Assembly: GCF_001855555.1 (NCBI RefSeq)
Contig: NZ_MKCT01000017.1
Coordinates: 434,001-498,000 of the forward strand
DNA: 64,000 bases
Direction: 5' to 3'
DNA from: Chromobacterium sphagni
GTDB taxonomy: Bacteria > Pseudomonadota > Gammaproteobacteria > Burkholderiales > Chromobacteriaceae
Within the stretch, counting starts at the first letter, position 1, and the number at the start of each line of letters is the position of its first letter. Shown piece after piece: positions 56,761-64,000 of the stretch. The translations under genes and the position numbers were made by a program. A model generated the notes under the pieces. That model was given only the letters and a program-made list of their open reading frames with translations. It was not told where the DNA came from and ran no database searches.

Positions 56761-58653
56761 TTATTGTCCGCGCATGAACAGCTTGTCCAGATCGCGCATG
56801 GTCAGCCGGCTCCAGGTGGGGCGGCCGTGGTTGCACTGGCCGGAGCGTTCGGTCGCTTCCATGTCGCGCAGCAGCGCGTTCATTTCCGGCAGCGTCAGCT
56901 GGCGGTTGGCGCGCACCGCGCCGTGGCAGGCCATCGTGGCCAACAGTTCGTTGCGGCGCTCGGTCAGCACCTGGGTCAGGCCGAATTCGCGCACGTCCTT
57001 CAGCACCGCGCGCGCCAGCTCTACCGGATCGCCGTCTTTCAGCCACACCGGCACGCCGCGCACGGCGATCTGCGTCGGCGACAGCGGCGCCAGTTCCACC
57101 CCCAGCGTCTTCATTTCCTCGCCATGCTCGTGCGCGGTGGCCACTTCCATGCGGTCGGCGGCGAACGATACCGGCAGCAGCAGAGGCTGCAGCGGAATGG
57201 CGTCGGTCTCCAGCGCGGTTTTCAGCCGTTCGTAGACGATGCGCTCGTGGGCGGCGTGCATGTCCACCAGGATCAGGCCTTCGGCGCATTGGCTGAGGAT
57301 GTAGACGCCGTGCAGCTGCGCCAGCGCGAAGCCCAGCGGCGGGATGCCGCCCTCGTCGTGGTCCGGCATGGCCAGGACGACGGGATGGGGCAGCGCTGAC
57401 GCCGGCGAAGGCATGAGGGGGGCGGCCTGGTTCAGCGCCCGTTCTTCCTCGCGCATGCCGCCGAACATCTTGTCGTAAACGCCCACCGCTTCTCGCGCCA
57501 CCGACAGCGGAATGGACTGTTGCTGATAGTGGAAGGGCTGCGGCGCCGGACGCGCGGCCGGCGGGCTGGAGGAGGTCGGGGCCTGGAATAGCGCCGCGGA
57601 TTCGCCGCGCGCCAGCGCGGGTTCCGCCGGCGCGTCGTTCATCTGCACCGTCGGCGCGGCGCCGGCGCTGGTGCCGGCCAGCGCCTTGTGCACGCTGTGG
57701 AACAGGAACTGGTGCACCGCCTGGCTTTCGCGGAAGCGCACCTCGATCTTGGTGGGGTGGACGTTGACGTCGACGCCGGATGGCTCAAGCTGGAAGAACA
57801 GCGCGTAGGCCGGATGGCGGTCGTGGTGCAGCACGTCGCGATAGGCCTGGCGCAGCGCGTGCTGGGCGGTTTTGTCGCGCACGAAGCGGCCGTTGACGTA
57901 GAAATACTGGGCGTCGCGGCTGGCCTTGGAATAAGTGGGGGAGGCGATGAAGCCGGACAACGAGAGCGGCCCGGCCTGGTTGTCCAGTTCGATGGCGGCG
58001 GCGACGAAGTCTTTGCCCAGCAGCGCCGCCACGCGCTCTTGAGCGCCCTGCGCCGGCAGTCGCCACGCCACCTTGCCGTTGTGGCGCAGCAGGAACTCCA
58101 CCTGCGGGTGCGCCAGCGCGATGCGCTCGAAGGTGGTGGCGCAATGCGCGTACTCGGTGTTTTCGCTTTTCAGAAACTTGCGCCGCGCCGGGGTATTGAA
58201 ATACAGGTCCACCACTTCCACGCTGGTGCCGTGCGGATGCGCGGCCGGCTCCACCGGGTGCAGCGTGCCGTCTATCGCGATGATCTGGTGCGCGTGTTCG
58301 GCGTCGTGCGGCCGGCTGATCAGGGTAAGCCGCGAAACCGATGCCACGCTGGCCAGTCCTTCGCCGCGGAAGCCCAGCGTGCCCACCGATTCCAGATCGT
58401 CCAGCGAGGCGATCTTGCTGGTGGCGTGGCGGTCCAGCGCCAGCGGCAGGTCTTCCGCCGCGATGCCGGCGCCGTTGTCGGTGACGCGGATCAGCTTGAT
58501 GCCGCCCTGGGCCAGGTCCACGCTGACGCGCGTCGCGCCGGCGTCCAGGCTGTTTTCCAGCATTTCCTTCAGCGCGGAGGCGGGGCGTTCCACCACTTCG
58601 CCGGCGGCGATCTGGTTGACGAGGTGGTCTGGCAGGCGGTGGATGCGTTTCAT
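56761..58653 (-). CDS. mutL: DNA mismatch repair protein MutL
   Basis: 630 aa. GHKL ATPase motifs: VVERPASALKEMLENSLDAG (motif I), VTDNGAGIAAEDL (II), ATSKIASLDDLESVGTLGFRG (III). A proline-rich linker (about 345-400), then the C-terminal dimerisation domain ending HGRPTWSRLTMRDLDKLFMR. No DQHAxxExxxxE endonuclease motif in E. coli-like form is evident; the segment ILVDMHAAHERIVYE has MHAAHERIVYE in place of DQHA. MutL couples MutS to downstream repair factors. Confidence 0.96.
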   Translation of the reverse strand: MKRIHRLPDHLVNQIAAGEVVERPASALKEMLENSLDAGATRVSVDLAQGGIKLIRVTDNGAGIAAEDLPLALDRHATSKIASLDDLESVGTLGFRGEGLASVASVSRLTLISRPHDAEHAHQIIAIDGTLHPVEPAAHPHGTSVEVVDLYFNTPARRKFLKSENTEYAHCATTFERIALAHPQVEFLLRHNGKVAWRLPAQGAQERVAALLGKDFVAAAIELDNQAGPLSLSGFIASPTYSKASRDAQYFYVNGRFVRDKTAQHALRQAYRDVLHHDRHPAYALFFQLEPSGVDVNVHPTKIEVRFRESQAVHQFLFHSVHKALAGTSAGAAPTVQMNDAPAEPALARGESAALFQAPTSSSPPAARPAPQPFHYQQQSIPLSVAREAVGVYDKMFGGMREEERALNQAAPLMPSPASALPHPVVLAMPDHDEGGIPPLGFALAQLHGVYILSQCAEGLILVDMHAAHERIVYERLKTALETDAIPLQPLLLPVSFAADRMEVATAHEHGEEMKTLGVELAPLSPTQIAVRGVPVWLKDGDPVELARAVLKDVREFGLTQVLTERRNELLATMACHGAVRANRQLTLPEMNALLRDMEATERSGQCNHGRPTWSRLTMRDLDKLFMRGQ

Positions 58654-58729
58654 GGGCGGCGGCTATGCGGTGTCGGAGCGGTGTCGGAAAAGAATCATGG
58701 CCGCTGCGGCGGCCATGGGGAGAATTCTA

Positions 58730-59374
58730 CTACTGTTTGGCGGCGGCGCGCTTGTGGCGCCATATCTCGATCAGCCCGGGCAGGAAGGAGACGAAGATGA
58801 TGCCGAAGATCAGCAGCTCCAGATTCTTGCGGACGAAAGGCAGGTTGCCGAAGAAGTAGCCGGCGTAGGTGAAGCCCGCCACCCAGACGACGGCGCCGAC
58901 CACGTTGAACTTCAGGAATTGCGGGTAGTGCATCTTGCCGATGCCGGCGACGAAAGGCGCGAAGGTGCGCACGATGGGCACGAAGCGGGCGAAGATGATG
59001 GTCTTGCCGCCGTGGCGCTCGTAGAAGGCGTGGGTCTTGTCCAGGTAGCTTTGCTTCAGCAGCCGCGGAAAGCGCTCGAACAGCTTCATGCCGATGTTGC
59101 GGCCGATGGAGTAGTTGGCGGCGTCGCCCAGCACGGCGGCGACGAACAGCAGCGCCACCAGCAGGTGCGGGTTCATCTGGCCCATCGCCGCCAGGGCGCC
59201 GGCGACGAACAGCAGCGAGTCGCCGGGCAGGAAGGGCGTCACCACCAGGCCGGTTTCGCAGAACACGATCAGGAACAGAATCGCGTAGATCCACGGACCG
59301 TAGGCGGCCACCAACTGGGTGAGGTGGGCGTCGATGTGCAGGATGAAGTCGATCAGAAAGGTGATGGCTTCCAT
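58730..59374 (-). CDS. DedA-family membrane protein
   Basis: 214 aa with four or five hydrophobic segments. The DedA signature is present: [52 protein letters not shown], then [18 protein letters not shown]. These proteins act in lipid (undecaprenyl phosphate or phosphatidylethanolamine) recycling across the inner membrane. Lies between mutL and secF, in the same direction as both. Confidence 0.93.
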   Translation of the reverse strand: MEAITFLIDFILHIDAHLTQLVAAYGPWIYAILFLIVFCETGLVVTPFLPGDSLLFVAGALAAMGQMNPHLLVALLFVAAVLGDAANYSIGRNIGMKLFERFPRLLKQSYLDKTHAFYERHGGKTIIFARFVPIVRTFAPFVAGIGKMHYPQFLKFNVVGAVVWVAGFTYAGYFFGNLPFVRKNLELLIFGIIFVSFLPGLIEIWRHKRAAAKQ

Positions 59375-59399
59375 GGGTATCGTCTTGTCAGGGGGCTAA

Positions 59400-59428
59400 A
59401 GAAAAACTGGCCGGACAAGCCGGCCAGT
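59400..59428 (-). terminator. terminator after secF
   Basis: On the minus strand CTGGCCGG, CTTGT, CCGGCCAG, TTTTTC. Confidence 0.85.
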
Positions 59429-59443
59429 CGGTAAAAACTGTGG

Positions 59444-60379
59444 TCAGACCACCGCTTCCTCTTTTGGTTTCACCGGTTTGATCATGTGCTCGCGCGTCAC
59501 GCCCAGCCACAGCGCGATCGGGCTGGCCACCAGCACCGACGAGTAGATGCCGAACAGGATGCCGATGGTCAGCGCCATGGCGAAGCCGTGCAGCGCCGGG
59601 CCGCCGAATACCAGCATCGACACCACCATCATCTCGGTGGAGAAGTGGGTGATGATGGTGCGGCTCATCGTCGAAGTGATGGCGTTGTCGATGACCGAGG
59701 CCACCGGCTGGCCGCGCATGCCCGGCTTGCGGAAGTTTTCGCGGATCCGGTCGAACACCACCACCGATTCGTTCACTGAATAACCCAGCACCGCCAGGAT
59801 GCCGGCCAGCACGGTCAGCGAGAACTCCCAGCGGAAGAAGGCGAAGCAGCCGAGGATGATCACCACGTCGTGCATGTTGGCGATGATGGCCGCTACCGCG
59901 AAGCGCCATTCGAAGCGCAGCGCCAGGTAGGCCATGATGCCCAGGCACACCAGGATGACGGCGGTCAGGCCGCTGGACACCAGTTCGGCGCCGACGCTGG
60001 GGCCGACGAAGTCCACCTTGCGCAGCTGCACGCCATTGTCGATGGCCTTAAGCTGGCCCATTACCTTGTCCGACAGCTGGGCCGAGCTGGTGCCCGGTTT
60101 GTTGGGCAGCCGGATCATCACGTCGCGGCTGCTGCCCAGGTTCTGCACGGTGGCTTCGCCCAGCTTCAGCTGGTCGACGGTGTCGCGGATCTTGTCCAGA
60201 TCGGCCGATTGCTGGTACTGCACTTCCAGCACGGTGCCGCCGGTGAACTCCACGCTGAAGTTCAGGCCGCGGGTTGCCAGGAAGAATACCGCCACGATGA
60301 AGGTCACCAGCGAAATCGCCGTGGTGAGCCTGCCGTAGCTCATGAACGGGATGTCCCGTTTGATGCGGAAAAGCTCCAT
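59444..60379 (-). CDS. secF: protein translocase subunit SecF
   Basis: 311 aa, six membrane segments. Motifs: GLNFSVEFTGGTVLEVQYQQ at the start of the periplasmic domain, DFVGPSVGAELVSSG, GYSVNESVVVFDRIREN, and a basic C-terminus (KPVKPKEEAVV). It works with SecD to pull proteins through SecYEG using the proton gradient. 3 bases after secD. Confidence 0.97.
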   Translation of the reverse strand: MELFRIKRDIPFMSYGRLTTAISLVTFIVAVFFLATRGLNFSVEFTGGTVLEVQYQQSADLDKIRDTVDQLKLGEATVQNLGSSRDVMIRLPNKPGTSSAQLSDKVMGQLKAIDNGVQLRKVDFVGPSVGAELVSSGLTAVILVCLGIMAYLALRFEWRFAVAAIIANMHDVVIILGCFAFFRWEFSLTVLAGILAVLGYSVNESVVVFDRIRENFRKPGMRGQPVASVIDNAITSTMSRTIITHFSTEMMVVSMLVFGGPALHGFAMALTIGILFGIYSSVLVASPIALWLGVTREHMIKPVKPKEEAVV

Positions 60380-60382
60380 GAT

Positions 60383-62233
60383 TTAGCCCTTGTTTTCCGG
60401 TTTCCACACCTGGCCGATGGCCAGCGAGGTCAGTTTGCGGCGACGGCCGTACCACAGGTTGACCAGGCCGCGCGAGACCAGCACCGCCGAGAACATCGAG
60501 GTCAGGATGCCCAGGCAGTGCACGATGGCGAAGCCCCGCACCGGGCCGGTGCCGAAGATCATCAGCGCCAGGCCGGCGATCAGCGTGGTGACGTTGGAGT
60601 CCAGGATGGTGGCCCAGGCGTGGCCGTAGCCGGCCTGGATCGCCGAGTGCGGCGGCACGCCGTTGCGCAGCTCTTCGCGGATGCGTTCGTTGATCAGCAC
60701 GTTGGCGTCGATCGCCATGCCCAGCGCCAGCGCGATGGCGGCGATGCCGGGCAGGGTCAGCGTGGCCTGCAGCGCGGACAGGATGGCTACCAGCAGGAAT
60801 ACGTTGATCGCCAGCGACAGGCCGGAGAACACGCCGAACAGGCCGTAGTACAGCACCATGAAGGCGACGATGGCGGCGAAGCCCCACAGCGTGGCGTGGA
60901 AGCCCTTCTCGATGTTTTCCTTGCCCAGACTCGGGCCGATGGTGCGTTCCTCGATGATGTTCATCGGCGCGGCCAGCGAGCCTGCGCGCAGCAGGAGGGC
61001 GGTGTCGTTGGCTTCGGCGGAGTTCATGCTGCCGGAGATCTCGACGCGGCCGCCGCCGATCTCGGTGCGGATCACCGGCGCGGTCACCACTTCCTTGCGG
61101 CCTTTTTCCACCAGCACCATCGCCATGCGCTTGCCGACGTTTTCGGCGGTGAGCTGGCGGAAGATGGCGGCGCCGGCGCTGTCCAGCGTGATGCTGACGG
61201 CGGGCGCGCCGAACTGGTCAAAGCTGGGGTTGGCGTCGTTGATGTTGTCGCCGGTGAGCTCCACGTCGTTCTTCAGCAGGATCTTGCTGTGGCCGCGCGA
61301 ACTGACATCGTCCAAGAGTTCATAGCCGGCCGGAACATTGCCGTTGACGGCGTCGTTGAGCTTGCCCTGGTCGTCTTCCACCATGCGCACCTGCAGCGTG
61401 GCGGTGCGGCCGATGATGTCCTTGGCGCGGGCGGTATCCTGGATGCCGGGCAGCTGCACCACGATGCGGTTGGGGCCTGCCTGCTGGATGATGGGTTCGG
61501 TGGTGCCCAGCTCGTTGACGCGGTTATGCAGAGTCATGATGTTCTGCTTGACGGCGTCGGTCTGGATCTTGGTGATCTCTTCCGGCTTCAGCGTCAGCAG
61601 CAGCTTGTTGCTGCTGTCGTCGGTCTTGACCGCCAGCGAGGGCAGCGTGCGGTAGGCCACGTCCTGCGCCGACTTCAGCGTGTCGCCATCGCGCAGTTGC
61701 ACTTCCAGCGTGTTGCCGTTGCGCTTGATGGCGCCGTAGCGCACCTGCTTGTTCTTCAGCTCGCGGCGCAGGTCGCCGGCGTAGCGCTCCATGGTCTTGT
61801 CGGTGGCGGCCTGCATGTCGACTTCCAGCAGGAAGTGGACGCCGCCGCGCAGGTCTAGGCCGAGGAACATCGGGTTGGCGTGCAGCGCGGTCAGCCAGGC
61901 GGGAGAGGCCGGCAGCAGGTTGAGCGCGATGATGTAGTTGTCGCCTAGCGCGTGCTGAATGGCGTCGCGCGCCTTCAGTTGGGTGTCGGTGTCCTTGAAG
62001 CGCACTTTCAGGCTGTTGGCGGCGTCCAGGTAGACGCCGTCAGGACTGATGTTCTGCGCTTTCAGCGCCTCTTCCACCCGCGCCATCACGGCGGTGTCCA
62101 CCGGAATGGACTGGCGCGAACTGGAGACCTGCACGGCGGGGGTTTCGCCGTAGAAGTTGGGCAGCGTGTAGATCGCCGACAGGATCAGCGCCACCACGAT
62201 GACGAGGTATTTCCAGAGAGGGTAGCGGTTCAT
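60383..62233 (-). CDS. secD: protein translocase subunit SecD
   Basis: 616 aa. Motifs: GLDLRGGVHFLLEVDMQAAT, NRVNELGTTEPIIQQAGPNR, IVVQLPGIQDTARAKDIIGR, and in the membrane part AIDANVLINERIREE. Six membrane segments. Upstream of secF and downstream of yajC, the conserved order. Confidence 0.97.
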   Translation of the reverse strand: MNRYPLWKYLVIVVALILSAIYTLPNFYGETPAVQVSSSRQSIPVDTAVMARVEEALKAQNISPDGVYLDAANSLKVRFKDTDTQLKARDAIQHALGDNYIIALNLLPASPAWLTALHANPMFLGLDLRGGVHFLLEVDMQAATDKTMERYAGDLRRELKNKQVRYGAIKRNGNTLEVQLRDGDTLKSAQDVAYRTLPSLAVKTDDSSNKLLLTLKPEEITKIQTDAVKQNIMTLHNRVNELGTTEPIIQQAGPNRIVVQLPGIQDTARAKDIIGRTATLQVRMVEDDQGKLNDAVNGNVPAGYELLDDVSSRGHSKILLKNDVELTGDNINDANPSFDQFGAPAVSITLDSAGAAIFRQLTAENVGKRMAMVLVEKGRKEVVTAPVIRTEIGGGRVEISGSMNSAEANDTALLLRAGSLAAPMNIIEERTIGPSLGKENIEKGFHATLWGFAAIVAFMVLYYGLFGVFSGLSLAINVFLLVAILSALQATLTLPGIAAIALALGMAIDANVLINERIREELRNGVPPHSAIQAGYGHAWATILDSNVTTLIAGLALMIFGTGPVRGFAIVHCLGILTSMFSAVLVSRGLVNLWYGRRRKLTSLAIGQVWKPENKG

Positions 62234-62300
62234 GTTCTAGTTCTGGGGAGGGAAATGAACAGGCCGCCAGCGGAGGGCTTCCGGGGCGGCCAGGGCTTGC

Positions 62301-62624
62301 TTACAGGGACTTCATCGTGCCTTTTTCCAGCTTGCCGTTGACGGCGGCGCGCTGCACGTTGATTTCTACGTTGTTGGCGATTTCCAGGGTGAGGTATTGC
62401 TCGCTGGCTTTCACCACGCGGCCGACGATGCCGCCCTGGGTGACGACTTCGTCGCCCTTCTGGATTTCCGACAGCATCTTCTGGGTTTCCTTCATGCGCT
62501 TCTGCTGCGGGCGCACCATCAGGAACCAGAACAGCACGAAAATCACGATCATGGGCAGGAAGCCCATCAGGTCGAAACCGGCGGGAGAGCCGTTGCCGGC
62601 AGCGAAGGCGGGGGAGATGAACAT
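62301..62624 (-). CDS. yajC: Sec translocase accessory subunit YajC
   Basis: 107 aa. One N-terminal membrane segment (LMGFLPMIVIFVLFWFLMV), then RPQQKRMKETQKMLSEIQKG and DEVVTQGGIVGRV. Part of the SecDF-YajC complex. Order tgt-yajC-secD-secF is standard in proteobacteria. Confidence 0.96.
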   Translation of the reverse strand: MFISPAFAAGNGSPAGFDLMGFLPMIVIFVLFWFLMVRPQQKRMKETQKMLSEIQKGDEVVTQGGIVGRVVKASEQYLTLEIANNVEINVQRAAVNGKLEKGTMKSL

Positions 62625-62760
62625 CAGGATGACTCCTAGTTGTTATGGCTACTGATTTCAAACAGGGCATTGTAGCCATGCTCCATGGCTTTTCCAACCA
62701 TGGAGCGCGGCAAGGGCTTAGGACCGGCGCTTTTGCGCGCCGGTTCCCCCGCCCCCGGCC

Positions 62761-63891
<1,131 letters not shown>

Positions 63892-63910
63892 TTAGCAAAA
63901 TCAGGCCGCT

Positions 63911-63916
63911 AGTATA
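63911..63916 (-). promoter_or_regulatory. -10 element of the tgt cluster promoter
   Basis: TATACT on the minus strand, 35 bases before the tgt start codon. No clear -35 match. The remaining bases up to the window end (63917-64000) contain no gene I can see. Confidence 0.5.
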
Positions 63917-64000
63917 CCGTAAGCGCGCCTTGCGCGGCGCGTCTTGAAAATTATGCTTGCCAAGCTTTGCGTGTTTCTTTAATATTCTGAGCTCGACGAC

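Noticed and set aside
59870-61858. A 662-codon open frame antisense to secF/secD
   Set aside because: Low-complexity His/Gln/Ala-rich product, mirror of the secD and secF codons; not a gene.

Overview
The window is GC-rich bacterial DNA that reads as a Neisseriales-type betaproteobacterium, most likely Chromobacterium. This is inferred from the housekeeping genes (tgt-yajC-secD-secF, mutL, a ProQ/FinO-domain protein, htpG, scpA, sbcB) and from my recognition of their proteins; no database was searched. It falls into two parts: a P2-like prophage that enters from beyond the left edge and ends near 33.6 kb, and ordinary chromosome from there to 64 kb.

Prophage, 1 to about 33.6 kb. The left end carries the early switch: a two-zinc-finger Ogr/Delta-type activator, a YmfL-type regulator and a small DNA-binding protein face left, and a short XRE repressor faces right across three evenly spaced operator-like repeats. 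Four small genes follow (three with signal peptides), then hicAB. From 5.3 to 30.3 kb lies an almost complete P2 late region in the order D-U-T-E/E'-FII-FI, G-H-I-J-W-V, S-R-lysis-X, L-M-N-O and divergent P-Q. Sites of the form TTGTG-N11-CACAA occur exactly where P2 has its four late promoters (PF, PV and the divergent PO/PP pair). The late operons can therefore be read as controlled by the zinc-finger protein at the left end. The right end is a tRNA-Cys-derived attachment site at 33.50-33.61 kb. No integrase is in view.

Cargo. The prophage is loaded with genes that are not needed to build a phage. An aegerolysin lies next to D. A secreted, cysteine-free aerolysin / C. septicum alpha-toxin-like pore-forming protoxin lies between V and S, inside IS5-type ends. 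A LuxR-type regulator sits where P2 carries Z/fun. A PAAR-metallopeptidase type VI effector with a likely immunity partner lies at the right end. Two cargo blocks are bordered by broken duplicate 3' ends of phage genes (D and Q), which are scars of recombination. Having two different pore-forming toxin families in one P2-like prophage is the most notable feature. A 7-bp tandem repeat has also exchanged the C-termini of the overlapping spanin genes.

Chromosome, 33.6-64 kb. This part holds tRNA-Leu(UAA), a ProQ/FinO-domain RNA chaperone, htpG with a heat-shock-like promoter, a decayed VOC gene, scpA followed by a nitrilase-family gene, OsmC, thioredoxin-like and Nudix genes, uppP, a chemoreceptor, sbcB, an enoyl-CoA hydratase, an alpha/beta hydrolase, an EAL-CBS-GGDEF signalling protein, a putrescine-type ABC ATPase with a PuuB-like oxidase, mutL, a DedA protein, and the tgt-yajC-secD-secF cluster reading leftward from the right edge.
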